A DNA stretch of 64,000 bases from Yponomeuta sedellus (GCA_934045075.1 OW203726.1:19094988-19158987); one strand, 5' to 3'. Positions 10,466 through 20,635 are shown, numbered from the stretch's first letter. The notes: generated by a model from the letters alone, not told the origin. Numbers and translations are program-made.

Positions 10466-10840
10466 TCGTGGCCTAGTGGTGCCGATTGATTGGAGTCAAT
10501 CACTTGGCTTAAGCAACAACAGGTCAGGTGCTCAGCTGGATGGGTGACCATCCAGTGGCTACCGATATTGGTATTTTTTCCGAGCGCTTCCGTGCTTCGC
10601 AAGGTACACTAAGCCGTTGGTGCCGGCTGTCATGTAATGGCAGTCGTGAAGCCATGTCAGATGCCTTATCGGCGGCATGATAACTTCTAACAGTAAGCCC
10701 GCCGCTGTCCTACAATCCTCCACTAACCCGGACTTGGCCCCCGTGATGGTGTATGATCTAACCTTCCTACGATGCAGGAAGAGGCCCGTGCCCTAGTAGT
10801 GGGGACATACAAAGGGTTGATATAATCATCATCATCAGAA
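10466..10840 (+). mobile_element. 5S-rRNA-derived SINE, full length
   Basis: The 5' part resembles the internal promoter of 5S rRNA: an A-box-like 'ttaagcaacaacagg' then 'ctggatgggtgacc' (C box). A conserved family body follows, then 'gtggggacata' and a short ATC/ATCATC tail. Full copies also occur at 11323, 60978 and (minus) 33152. 5S-derived SINEs (SINE3) are an established class; assignment here is from the promoter boxes. Confidence 0.8.
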
Positions 10841-11322
10841 TTGTGGAAGGTAGGTAATAGGTTAACTTGCCTCCGGACTTATTTTGCAAAAGTCTATTTC
10901 ATGCGGGAAATGGGTGATAAGACAGCGGCGACAATTATCAGAAAAGTATTTTGAAAATCTAGGTCCTCGATTTTGGAAAATACTGGCGTATAGCTGGTTT
11001 CCTTGTCAGGTGGATGAGGTCTAGTACAATTTCTTGGTGGATCGCTTCACCTGACTCAAAGCATATATATTTATTTTTAACGAACTGCAAAAGCAAATTA
11101 AGGTTACCTTTTTTCCAAAACTCTGGGCTTGGGTAATACAAACTTTCAAATTATTTCGATAGATTTCGATTCTTTGAAATATTTCTAACTACCCCAACTA
11201 CTCATAGTAGTAGTTGTAGTGGTAGTGGCAGCGTAAATCATCATCATTACTACTAATAGTATGTGAATTTGCTTTGTGGACACACATTTGCATAGCTACA
11301 TAATATTACATACGTAACTTAT

Positions 11323-11693
11323 GCTCGTGGCCTAGGCGAACCGAGTGATTGGAATCAATCACTTGGTTAAGCAACAACAGGCGCGGTCAGGTACGGGATG
11401 GGTGAGAGTCCCGTGACTACCGCTAGTGGCATTTTTCCGAGCACTTCCGTGCTTCGCAAGGCACGTAAAGCCGTTGGTGCCGGCTGTCATATAATGGCAG
11501 TCGTTAAGCCATGTCAGAGGCCTTATGGGCGGCTTGATAACTTCTGACAGTAAGGCCCGCCACTGTCTTACAATCCTCCACCAACCCGGACTTGGCCCCC
11601 GTGGTGGAGTATGGCCTAACCTTCCTGCGATGCAGGAAGAGACCCGTGCCCCAGCAGTGGGGACATACAAGGGTTGATAACGAACGAACGAAC
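11323..11693 (+). mobile_element. 5S-rRNA-derived SINE, full length
   Basis: Head 'ctcgtggcctaggcgaacc', 5S-like A and C boxes (ggttaagcaac ... gatgggtga), body, and tail 'gggttgata' followed by an ACGA microsatellite at 11676-11693. Confidence 0.8.
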
Positions 11694-11714
11694 TAATGCT
11701 AATTTATTTATAGT

Positions 11715-11882
11715 TAGAATATTTTCGGGGCTTAATCGCGTAGTAATTTATTGCTATTTTACCTCGACGTTTCGACGACGTTGCAGTCATCGTGGTCACG
11801 AGAAGACTGATGGCTGGCACCCGTTCGCATCTTCGGCTAATGAGGGTTCAGACTACCCTCAATCAGCTATCACAAAGCAATA
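11715..11882 (-). mobile_element. Solo Penelope-like terminus
   Basis: Nearly the same sequence as 3121-3300 (gcttaatcgcgtagtaattt ... cgacgtttcgacgacgtt ... caaagcaat) without adjacent coding sequence. It abuts the ACGA tail of the 5S SINE. Confidence 0.6.
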
Positions 11883-11980
11883 ATTTATTTAAATTTAATT
11901 TAACTCTTGGTGTGTGAGTCTAACTCCCACTTAACCAGATCTGTTATCATATACATTCACTGACATTATTTTGTAACTAA

Positions 11981-12149
11981 GGCCAGGTATTCACAGTCTT
12001 AGTACGCTCGGACCGAGTGCGCCATCCGAGTAAACTAATGCTTCTGATTGGACGGTTTTCCGTGACAACACCAAAATAGCCAATCAGAAGCATTAGTTTA
12101 CTCGGATGGCGCACTCGGACCGAGCGCACTAAGACCGTGAAAACCTGGC
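11981..12149. mobile_element. MITE with ~75-bp inverted arms
   Basis: The arms (11981-12054 and about 12088-12149) are near-perfect reverse complements through 'cgagtaaactaatgcttctg' and 'gccaggt'. TAA flanks both sides, compatible with PIF/Harbinger-type target duplications. No ORF; non-autonomous. Confidence 0.75.
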
Positions 12150-12179
12150 TTAATTTCTACAGACCTTTTTCAGACCTCA

Positions 12180-12300
12180 GAAAGATTAATTATGGGCTTA
12201 ATTGACACCCGTGTCCACCGTGGATTGACATTTTTAAGCGCTGAGGTTTTTGAACACTTCAGACACTGAGGTTTCCTCCTGGTATTTTTCTTCGCTTACT
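12180..12300. mobile_element. Family L fragment
   Basis: Contains 'acatttttaagcgctgaggt' and 'cagacactgaggtttcctc', aligning with the other family L copies. Confidence 0.45.
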
Positions 12301-12744
12301 CTGCTTTAAATTCACCCTTAATTTTACAAATATTAGACTAAAAAAAAATACTTTCATGAAACATCCAAGTTCGATCCCGGCTAGATAATTTTTCTGTCTG
12401 TTAAAGTAGTTTAGGTTTAGTTTTGTTTTTATCTACCAGAACAGGAAGTAGTATTACTCTCGTGTGTTTTCAGCGAAAACCGAAGCCTAATTTAGAGCCC
12501 GAGGTATATTCTAAAAGGTAACAGACTGTACATTGAGTTACGTTGTATTGGCTTAACCTGGTAGCTGGGAGAGGCATGTCTCTTGAGACACAGGTTTGTC
12601 TTCCTAGTTCAAGAGCCTTCTTCTCTTCCTACTTTCTTCTACCTTCAAGTTATTAGTTAATAATAATTAATAATTATCTCCACGGGTTTCAAAAACTCTA
12701 TCTCAGGCTCTCAATAAACTAAACTCTAACCATTTTAAATATAC

Positions 12745-12948
12745 CCGGCAGACGTACGCGGTGTAGTCGTTTCGGAAAAGTAAACGCAGCGCACGCTTCC
12801 TTGGCAGCTGGACGTTTTAGAAGATGATGGACGGTATGTAAATCTTTCCATATTTCAGCCACCGCCATAATAGACTTGGCATTGTGAACCCAATTTTGAT
12901 AATCCTCCAGTAAATTCTTGCGGTCTTTTTTATAAAAACACATTTCCT
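12745..12948 (-). CDS. Candidate antisense exon, unknown product
   Basis: A 204-bp minus-strand open stretch bounded by acceptor tgttttag and donor ggtatat, with two leading bases and one trailing base (phase 1-1). Codes for EMCFYKKDRKNLLEDYQNW, then MAVAEIWKDLHTVHHLLKRP and an Arg-rich end. The amino-acid composition looks protein-like (several W, balanced K/E), unlike the surrounding shadow ORFs. No partner minus-strand exons were found nearby, so it could be an inverted piece of a duplicated gene or chance. Confidence 0.35.
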
Positions 12949-13125
12949 CTAAAACACATTGTTTAAAAAATTAAGGCGTTTCGGGGTGCCAACTAGTGCC
13001 ACCAATGCAAAAAAATCATAACTTGTTTTATAATACGTTTTTATCTAAAAGTTAACATAAGAAATCTAATCGAAAGACAAACAACTGTGATAACTTTCTT
13101 TAGAATTTACAGTCTAGAACCTATC

Positions 13126-13303
13126 TTCTATAATATAAAAATGAATCGCTAAATGTGTTAGTAAGCGCAAATCTCGGGAGCAGCTGAACCGATTTCTCTA
13201 ATTCTTTTTTAAGAATATTCCTTGAAGTACGAGGATGGTTCTTACGGAGAGAAAGATAAAAAAAACTGTTAGACGGTACGAAGTTCGCTGGGTCAGCTAG
13301 TGA
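13126..13303 (+). mobile_element. Helitron-like non-autonomous element (family H)
   Basis: Runs from TCTATAATATAAAAATGAAT to GGGTCAGCTAG followed by T, with a short cgaagttcg hairpin just before the 3' end. TC...CTAG termini and insertion before T fit Helitrons. Related copies: 31556, 47095 (3' end) and 49528 (minus). Confidence 0.55.
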
Positions 13304-13794
13304 TAAGAACTTTAATCGATTGCCGCTATAAGCAGCCGTTTTTGACAGAGAGTAGTTAAAGTACAGTGTATCCGTTCTTAAATGGCAAAACGAGTAAACA
13401 AACATGGCTGACCAATAAATTGTGACATTTCATAGTGTTGCTGAAATTACTGAATGAATGACGGATTTCATTATTGAATGAATGGAATGAATGAAGTTTA
13501 AGTCATAAAATAATCTAAATAAAATTATGTAATATTAGTATCGTAATCCATCTGCTACACTGAACTCGACCCATATACCTACAAACTGGGACAAAATATA
13601 AAGAAAATTCCGCTGATAAATGTTGGCGGTAATGCTATCTCCTCAATAAAGAGTTCTTAAGATCATTATGGAGAAAAGTAGAATCGAAAAACGTGTAGAA
13701 CATTAAAGATGTTTGACCATTTAAAATGGGGGTTTGTGCTGCAAAAGATATTATTTTTAGTTTTTTTTTTACACTATTCTCTGTATTACGTACA

Positions 13795-14222
13795 GGCAGC
13801 GACATCTGGCTGAAGTAGATTGCATTACTTACAGCCCCGACTACGTACTTTGCAGTTAGGTTCTTTTTTTACATCGGAATGATATCGCTGTACCCACATG
13901 ATTATACTATTTTTATTTTTTATGCACTAACCCGTGCTAAGGAAAATTTTAAAAAACCTATTTAGAGGCTAAAAATTCCACCCATGCCGGGATTCGAACC
14001 CGCGACCTCTGGCTATCCGTGCGCTCTTTCCAACTGAGCTAATTGGCGACTCACCGGCATCACTGAAATTTCGAACCTCTTTACACTATTCTTTGTATTA
14101 CGTACAGGCAGCGACATCTGGCTGTAGTAAAGTCTGGATGGAATTTTTATTCTCTAAGTAGCTTTTTTAAAAATTGTTCTTAGCACGGGTTAGTGCATTA
14201 AAAAAATAAAAATAGTATAATG
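13795..14222 (-). mobile_element. tRNA-related family T copy with 40-bp terminal inverted repeats
   Basis: 'actatttttattttttatgc' + 'actaacccgtgctaagga' near 13912 is inverted at about 14180-14218, enclosing the tRNA-like B/A boxes. This shows the family has fold-back ends in addition to its tRNA-like core. Confidence 0.7.
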
Positions 14223-15184
14223 ACTTGGAGATATTTAGAAAATCTCATCTGGCAACCGTGGCTACAGCAACGTGAAAAAAACTTCTTGCTCGCTGGCTCG
14301 GCTGATCCACTGGCAGTTTTGTGTACCGCTTTAAAACTGATAGAATTTCAAGCATGCTCGAAGAATCAACGGTATAACCCACAGAGTAAAATTTGAAAAA
14401 AAAATCGACGTATTTTGGGGTGATGTAGTTGCGGTCTATACCGTTGGCTCGAAGAAAATAAAAACTGCGGTAAAGAAAACTGGTGGCTCGCTAATGAAAC
14501 ACCCGCTTAACATGCAAGGTTTTAGTAAAAAAAAACAATCAAACTTTAATTCTTTATTCAATACCTACTCTATTTTGTTATTTTTATTATTCCGGTGCAA
14601 CTCGTATGTACACTTCTTAAATAACATAACAGCGCAATTTCGTTCATTCGTTCTTTCATTCACCTCATACAACCGCATCCCAACACTAAAAAAAATTACA
14701 AACTAATCTGTGTAGTTTTGCTAACCTGTGATCAGAAAATCGGTGTATTTAGAATTTCGGCAAAAAATCATAATTAGTTTTAATCACAAATTCAGCCAGT
14801 TTTCGGTAAAATATGATGCCCCTGTGTCTTAACTAGTGTCTGCAACTAAATGTAGTAACCTACATCGAGTGATGCTTCCGGAATTCGTGTTTTGTGGTCG
14901 AGTGAGGTTTGTTTACTCGTTTTGCCATTTAAGAACGGATACACTGTACTTGGTTGCTGATTCTAGGTTCTAGACTAGGTTCTAAAATAGTGGTCACAAA
15001 AATAGTGGTAGTTAAGATTTCTCATGTTCACTTTACAATAAAAACGTATTAGCTATAACACAAGTTATGATTTTTTTTCATTGGTGGTGCTAGTTTGCAC
15101 CTCGAAGCACCTTAAAGTGTTCGATTGTGGACTGTACGTAGTTTTAGTATTAGAATTAAAATGTACCTATAGAGCTGCCACCTA

Positions 15185-15395
15185 AGCCGTATGGGCCCAG
15201 AGAGATGGGCAAAAATCGTCACTGACTGGGTTCCGTGTCTATGTGTGTATGACTGGGTTCCGCGCGACGGATATCACAAACGTGGCTGACCCAAGCGGAG
15301 ATAGCCACGGCGACTATGAGCAAGGAGGAGTGGAAGGCAGAGGAAGTAGAGGCCTTTGCCCAGCAGTGCGACAAAAAAGCTGAATGCAATACCCA
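15185..15395 (+). pseudogene. RTE-like reverse transcriptase C-terminal relic
   Basis: Reads in shifting frames RWAKIVTDWVP ... RDGYHK-GWPKRRW then KEEWKAEEVEAFAQQ-DKKAE, the order of motifs at the C-terminus of insect RTE-type endonuclease/reverse transcriptases. Frameshifted and short. Not a host exon. Confidence 0.4.
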
Positions 15396-15539
15396 AGAGG
15401 AATTGAGGCCCAACGGAGTTTCCCTGACACGATCAGCCCCTCTGTCCCCTCTAACTGTCGTTATTGAGTACCAAATTGTGCCAGAAGTAAATCCAATAAG
15501 CAGTTTAACATATTAATGGTTTAAAGTTTGTTTCCTCAG

Positions 15540-15617
15540 CACGACCAACGCCGCACAATAGCAGAAATGCTAGCAGACCACTAACGCCACTTTTTGGTAC
15601 CAGCAACGAGGTCGCAA
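15540..15617 (+). CDS. Gene 1 exon (15540)
   Basis: Acceptor tttcctcag, donor agtaagt. The only open frame gives RPTPHNSRNASRPLTPLFGT then SNEVA, Ser/Pro/Arg-rich. Needs an upstream exon ending in phase 1, which I could not locate. Confidence 0.65.
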
Positions 15618-15739
15618 GTAAGTTGATTCTTAAATTCCTGAAGTACTCTGTAGTTAGTTAGTTCGTCATGTGGTTTCCTCATATTTAGGTCATTATACGT
15701 ATGGACTCCAGCCAGCCAATCTCTTTCCAGAAAGCCAAT

Positions 15740-15860
15740 TATTCTATTGTATCAACCCTTAGTATGCCCCCATTACTGGGGCACGTGTCTCTTCCTGCAC
15801 CGCAGGAAGTACTCCACTACGGTGGCCAAGTCCGGGTTGGTTGAAGATTGTGTCTGCAGT
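15740..15860 (-). mobile_element. 5S-derived SINE, 3' fragment
   Basis: Carries 'caacccttagtatgccccc' and 'ccaagtccgggttggttga', then breaks off at a T-rich stretch and an 'agtcgggtt' repeat. Confidence 0.65.
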
Positions 15861-16124
15861 CGGGTTCTTTTTTTTTTTTAATTTTTTTTAACCCAAGTGA
15901 TTTTTTAAACCAATTTTTTTTAATCCAATCACTCGGTTTCACTAAGATTCATTGATTCCATGTTCCCTCGTAGCTCCTTAACCCAGATCTCAAATTTTGA
16001 CGAACCATTTCCAATAGATTTGGTTTGTTTGCGCGAGCACAGGCTATTTGAGATCAGCACAAATCCAACAAAAAACACAAAAAAACAAAATCATAAAATA
16101 TACTGAAATAAATAATTACCAAAA

Positions 16125-16237
16125 CCCAACTGCTGATTATTAACTACTGAACAGGCGGGACCAACCTATGTACCTCGCTATTTTAAATACGGGCCCCCGC
16201 CTGCTCAGTAGTTATTTAATGGTCAGCAGTCGGGTTG
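16125..16237. repeat. Hairpin element with AGTCGGGTT ends
   Basis: ccaactgctgattattaact and caggcggg at the left are inverted at 16191-16237 (cccgcctg ... cagcagtcgggttg). The agtcgggtt terminus also occurs at 15865 and in the large hairpin at 46880. Confidence 0.65.
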
Positions 16238-16455
16238 TCAGTATTTTAGGTTTTTTTTAAGTGGCGTTTTTATTTAATGCAAGCCCTGGAAGCCAATTCT
16301 CGCTCTGGTGAATTAAAGCATAGACGCAAAATATTAGAAAGATTAGACATTTGTCGCATAAAAATCAGTTTCATGCAAGTCGTATGCGCAAATTTGCTAA
16401 CAAATTTGGCTCGCTTTGAGGTGTCATACTGTCGCTTGGTAATAACCATGCGGCT

Positions 16456-16556
16456 GTTTATGTAAAATTCAAGTCATACGCCTCGTAAGAACTCACTTCA
16501 TTAGCAAATAATTCGTTTACGACTCTAAGGCATATGACTTTAATTCTACATAAAAA
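16456..16556. repeat. Inverted repeat, ~26-bp arms
   Basis: tttatgtaaaattcaagtca at 16456 is reverse-complemented with few mismatches at 16530-16556 (tgactttaattctacataaa). Confidence 0.65.
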
Positions 16557-16724
16557 GTCGAGCGACAGCAAAATCTGTATTCTGAACGAGATTGAATTCG
16601 AATGAGAGAATAAATGTCATACATTCAATTCTAATGACAAAATCAATGTCTAATGACTCTGTCGCGTTATCTTATCTTATTTTTATGCGAGAAAAGTCTA
16701 ATCCTTCGAACATGTTACGTCTTT

Positions 16725-16803
16725 CAATTCGTATGGGCGGGAATCGGCTCCCTGGTCTTTCTGCCTACCCCTCAGGGACACAGGCGCAAGTTCATGTAAA
16801 GTA
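16725..16803 (+). pseudogene. Endonuclease/reverse transcriptase C-terminal tail
   Basis: Reads LSAYPSGTQAQVH and TAA, the terminal peptide also closing the better preserved copy at 32311-32595 (VSAYPSGIQA). Confidence 0.5.
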
Positions 16804-17210
16804 ATGCACGTACGATTCTATTTTAGAGTACGTTTATCACCTCGTAATACCAGAACCATCAAAGCGCTCACGCTTGTGGGCAGTGACGTTATTGCATTTT
16901 TCACAATTAACATGCTGTTTTACAAGCATTGTGTTTTGAAAAACTTTTATTACCTGTTGCACGTGTTTCATTAAACGGACATATTTTACAGAATGATGTA
17001 CAGTAAAACATCGAACTTAATTTAATTTAAGTGCAATTTTCACTGTTGAAACAATTCAATGCAATTTTTCTATCGCCAGTTATTTTTTACGTCTGGTCGT
17101 TTAAGCCCCGTCCGTGACTTCATTTGCATAGAGATGTTGGTGTGTATTTTTCCGGAATGAAAAGTAGCTTATGTGCTATTGCAGACTACGAATATTTATA
17201 TTTATTTTCG

Positions 17211-17240
17211 AGATAGATTGCTTATAAGCAATCTATCTCT
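17211..17240. repeat. Perfect 30-bp palindrome
   Basis: gagatagattgctta followed directly by taagcaatctatctc, with no loop. It interrupts a Helitron-like fragment (ttccggaatgaaaagtagct). Confidence 0.85.
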
Positions 17241-17299
17241 GTGCCAAATTTAATGTCGATCCGTCTGCGGATCTCCTCATTCCTTATTCGGTCACGCAG

Positions 17300-17735
17300 T
17301 AAAACTCCTGACATAGCTTTCTTCATTGCGCGTTGGGCGCCTTGAGCCTAAATACGTTCCACTGCAGTGCACAGACACTCTCTCGGAGAGAAAGCATGGA
17401 CTTAGTAACCACGCTTACCCACCGTGCAGTTATAGTAGCAATACCACTCGCCAAAAGTGACGGAAAATATCGTAAGGAAACCCGAGTGTTTGAGGTGTTC
17501 AATCCTCAGGTGGAGGATACAAAGACACTCCTAACATAGCTCTCTCCCTTGCGCGTTGGGCAACCTTGAGCCTTCCACTGCAGAGTATAGACATTCTCTT
17601 AGAGAGAGAGTATGGACTTAATTACCACGCGTGCCCACGGTGAAGTAATAGTAGCAGAACCACTCGCCAAGTCTGATGGAAAACATCGTAAGGAATCCTG
17701 AACGTCGGAGGTGTTCAATAGCGTCGAAGCGCTTT
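17300..17735. repeat. Tandem duplication of a family L unit (~220 bp)
   Basis: Two head-to-tail copies (about 17305-17530 and 17531-17735) share 'cattgcgcgttgggc', 'ccactgcag', 'agcatggacttagtaaccac' and 'gaaaatatcgtaaggaa' with scattered differences. Confidence 0.75.
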
Positions 17736-17799
17736 AAATCGCAGTAACATTAGTGCTAATTAAACCATCGCATCTTAGATTTTTTTGAATACATTACAG

Positions 17800-17967
17800 A
17801 TAAAGAAAAATTGAGAAAACCAAGGCCCACCAGGATACCGCGTCTGACGAAGCAGTCATCAAAAATTCCAACCCATACAAGTGAGGAGCTATTGTCTAGG
17901 AACCAAAGAACTGTGATCATCCGCCAACAGAAGCCGCCGGGAGATGTGAAACACGACCCCAATCAAG
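17800..17967 (+). CDS. Gene 1 exon (17800)
   Basis: Acceptor attacag, donor ggtacat. Codes KEKLRKPRPTRIPRLTKQSS then IPTHTSEELLSRNQR: strongly basic, probably disordered. Phase 1-1. Confidence 0.7.
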
Positions 17968-18484
17968 GTACATAGAGGTAGAAGTAATTAGTTAAAACAA
18001 ACGCACAAACATAGGTGGATAGAATATTATTTATTGCATGTACACCAGGAATTACATAAACGACTTAGGTTTAAGGCATTCCCTCAAGGAGCAATTCCTA
18101 TACAAACTTAATAAATGTACTTAAAATTAATACTATTAGGTATATCGTGTAATGGTTGTGATATACAATATTCATTTTGTACACCAAATAAATAAAATAA
18201 ATGTAGTTGAGATTATAATTTTACAAACGCCATGCCGGATCGCAATGAAACTTTGAAAATACGTTAAGGCAATGAAATAAAACAGTACAATGAGGCGTTT
18301 TCAGCTCAAATTCATAAAGCAATAGATGACGCTTACAGGCGTGGCCACAGAAGAAGCAGATTACGGGTGTCAAAATTAATCTGCGCTGTAGACTCATTGA
18401 TTTTATTTGTTTTATTGTTGAATATTATTGTGACTTTCGAAACTATTACAATGACTTTGCTAATTACTATAATATTTCTTCCAG

Positions 18485-18562
18485 AAATAATGTTAAAAAT
18501 TACGACAAATGACAATAGACCATTGAAAAGTGAAGCAAACTTTAAAAGACAGTTCGATTCAG
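18485..18562 (+). CDS. Gene 1 exon (18485)
   Basis: Acceptor tcttccag, donor ggtaaaa. Codes IMLKITTNDNRPLKSEANFK then RQFDS. Phase 1-1. A longer hydrophobic ORF runs through the upstream intron but is not bounded by splice sites. Confidence 0.65.
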
Positions 18563-18753
18563 GTAAAACGCTAAACCTTTGGAACTTAGAAGAGCGGTTC
18601 TTCCTGGCACTGATTAAAGAGTTTCACGAAGAAATAGTTAAATGTGAAACGAACAGCAACTGCGAAAGTGTTGACTGATTTTCTTTCTCCACTGTCTGAT
18701 TATTAATAAGTAATCAGACTTCGAAAAAAAAACTTAACTTTTTTATTGTATAG

Positions 18754-18846
18754 ATTGCACCATCAGAACCACGAACCGGTCAGCGATTCCTTGTCATAGC
18801 AGAAGCACAGCTAGATTATTAAACAGACAATGCAACAAGTTTTACG
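18754..18846 (+). CDS. Gene 1 exon (18754)
   Basis: Acceptor tgtatag after a T-rich tract, donor ggtaagt. Codes CTIRTTNRSAIPCHSRSTAR then LLNRQCNKFY. Arg/Ser/Thr-rich with three Cys. Phase 1-1. Confidence 0.7.
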
Positions 18847-18896
18847 GTAAGTAACCCACTCTATGTCGTTTCGGTGTCATTACACTTAACGTATTG

Positions 18897-19221
18897 TAAG
18901 GCACTAGGCGGTGCCAATGAATTAAAAATCATAACTTGTTTTATAATACGTTTTTTTCTAAAAGTGAACAACGCGAATCATAGAAACTATGACAACTATT
19001 TTAGAACATAGGACTTAAATCGATTTTTGCAAAAAAACTGCCGCTTATGACAAAACTGCTTTAAAGTCCTAGATTCTTGTCAGAAGTTTCTAAAAAGAGC
19101 TACTATATTCATTAGGATGGATTAATTAGGATGTTCACATTTTCCAAACGCTCATTATAAAAGAAGATATGATTTCTTTCCATTAGTGTCGCTAGTTAGT
19201 ATCGCGTAGCTCCTTAAGATT
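18897..19221. mobile_element. MITE of family N, complete short copy
   Basis: Left 'gtaaggcactaggcggtgcc' and right 'cgctagttagtatcgcgtag' + 'ctccttaag' form imperfect inverted ends around 'aaaatcataacttgttttat'. Lies in the intron before the next exon. Confidence 0.6.
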
Positions 19222-19251
19222 GAGTGTTGACTTTTTGTTTCACTTCTACAG

Positions 19252-19515
19252 GAAATGCTAATGAAGGCCAAAACTTTCTTCAAGTGCATATTCCACAATG
19301 CGATAATAAGCACAGCGATGAGAGTCTAACGCTCGGAGGCGATAAAGTTAAAAAAGTGCAGAACACTCAAGAATATGTCCAGAACCATGAAATACCTAAT
19401 TACACTTCAATAGCCCCTACTGACAATGACGAATGGCTGCCTTATTCTATCCAGAGCAATAATTCTATTTCGTTTGAAACGTTTTTGAATAGCAAACCGA
19501 TTAGTACATCTTTAT
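19252..19515 (+). CDS. Gene 1 exon (19252)
   Basis: Acceptor cttctacag, donor tgtaagt. 88 codons including NANEGQNFLQVHIPQCDNK, SLTLGGDKVKKVQNTQEYV and DNDEWLPYSIQSNNSISFET. Polar and acidic. Phase 1-1. Confidence 0.75.
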
Positions 19516-19652
19516 GTAAGTTGATACAAAACAGAAAATGCAGGTAATATTTTCATTCCCAAAACATCAAATAGGTGAAACTTCTGATAACTTCTTGCAG
19601 TATTCATGTTTTCTTTTAAACTAATTCACTGAACTAAGAGCAACAATTTCAG

Positions 19653-19871
19653 CCAGACCAGACCCTCCTAGATGCAATCTCAAATATGTTACGGGTGATA
19701 TCAAATGTACTGTCAAAGAAGTAGTAATTCGTCCGCCAATAATTTTTGATGACAACACCCACCCAATCATTAAAAAAATCCATGAAGATCCACACGCCTT
19801 AAAAATTATACCTGAAGACGAACCAACTGTAAAGAATTCTGGTGTGGACCCTATTTGCCTACCAAATAAAG
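19653..19871 (+). CDS. Gene 1 exon (19653)
   Basis: Acceptor atttcag, donor ggtaagc. Codes RPDPPRCNLKYVTGDIK, VVIRPPIIFDDNTHPIIKK and ends with the first NSGVDP motif (VKNSGVDPICLPNK). Phase 1-1. Confidence 0.75.
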
Positions 19872-20031
19872 GTAAGCAATAAAACTATGGTGAATAACAC
19901 AGGAGTAAAGAGTTAAGTATGTGTCAAACTACGTACATAGTATCCTTCTTAATATAATGTACTTTGGTGAAACTGACTCTATAGAAGTTATTACATTTTT
20001 ACTTTAGTTTAAATCATTACATATTGTTCTT

Positions 20032-20163
20032 CGCCACTGTCTTACAATCCTCCACCAACCCGGACTTGGCCCCCGTGGTGGAGTACTCGTATGGCCTAAC
20101 CTTCCTGCGATGTAGGAAGAGACCCGTGCCCCAGCAGTGGGGACATACAAGGGTTGATAACGA
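20032..20163 (+). mobile_element. 5S-derived SINE, 3' half
   Basis: Starts at 'cgccactgtcttacaatcct' and runs to 'gtggggacatacaagggttg'. Truncated at the 5' side. Confidence 0.75.
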
Positions 20164-20335
20164 TATTGTTCTTCGATGGAGAAAACTATTTTGTTGTGGG
20201 TTAAGTGACTTTGCAATAAACATTTTTGATTAGTAGTGTTTGAATTTGAGTTAGGCATTTCTATTGCAAGAAAATCAAGTAACATATTCTATTTTATTAA
20301 AAATTGGTCAATTGATTTTTACATTTTCAATATAG

Positions 20336-20424
20336 AACAAAGATTTAAAACTTTTGTAAGCACTAAAAATTTAATTCCTGATTCATTTCCTCAACCTAGT
20401 CGGACTATTCCGACCCAAAATCAA
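20336..20424 (+). CDS. Gene 1 possible exon (20336), phase-discordant
   Basis: Acceptor caatatag and a strong donor gtaagt. Codes QRFKTFVSTKNLIPDSF then PQPSRTIPTQNQ, but it ends in phase 0, unlike its neighbours, so including it would break the frame into the next exon. A diverged relative of its 3' end (tcggactcttccgac ... caagtaagt) occurs at 23540. May be an alternative or decayed exon. Confidence 0.35.
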
Positions 20425-20486
20425 GTAAGTGAATCCGGAATGAAGTCAATTAGATTTTGTTGATTTAGTGTTAGTTGTGATTCCAG

Positions 20487-20558
20487 ATGTTCCCGTAGAA
20501 AAAAATAGAACTAATGTAACTGATACCGGAGTAAACCCTTTTCATAATTTTAACATTG
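20487..20558 (+). CDS. Gene 1 exon (20487)
   Basis: Acceptor gattccag, donor ggtaagc. Codes VPVEKNRTNVTDTGVNPFHN then FNI: second copy of the (N/D)TGV(D/N)P motif. Phase 1-1. Confidence 0.65.
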
Positions 20559-20635
20559 GTAAGCATATTATAGACGTAATATTGACAATAAAACTATACG
20601 AAATACATTTATTAATATTCCGTTCTTCTCTCAAG

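Larger units (their letters stand above)
12966..15117. mobile_element. Large fold-back element (family N) with nested insertions
   Basis: The left arm starts near 'ttaaggcg...tgccaccaatg' and 'aaaatcataacttgttttat'; the right arm at 14940-15117 is its reverse complement. The 'ggcaaaacgagtaaacaaac' block at 13383 is inverted at 14908, confirming long arms. Shorter members: 18897-19221 and 47396-48114. Nested inside are a Helitron-like copy (13126) and a family T copy (13795). Confidence 0.6.

Noticed and set aside
10500..10570. Genuine 5S rRNA gene
   Set aside because: Only the internal promoter region resembles 5S rRNA; the rest of the molecule is replaced by a repeat body.
12475..12518. Short exon candidate RKPKPNLEPE with acceptor gtgttttcag
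   Set aside because: Phases (0 in, 0 or 2 out) fit neither exon 6 nor the exon at 15540; too short to accept alone.
18367..18678. Membrane-protein-like 103-residue ORF
   Set aside because: The hydrophobic half is T-rich intron sequence read in frame before the exon at 18485; no start context or conservation signal.
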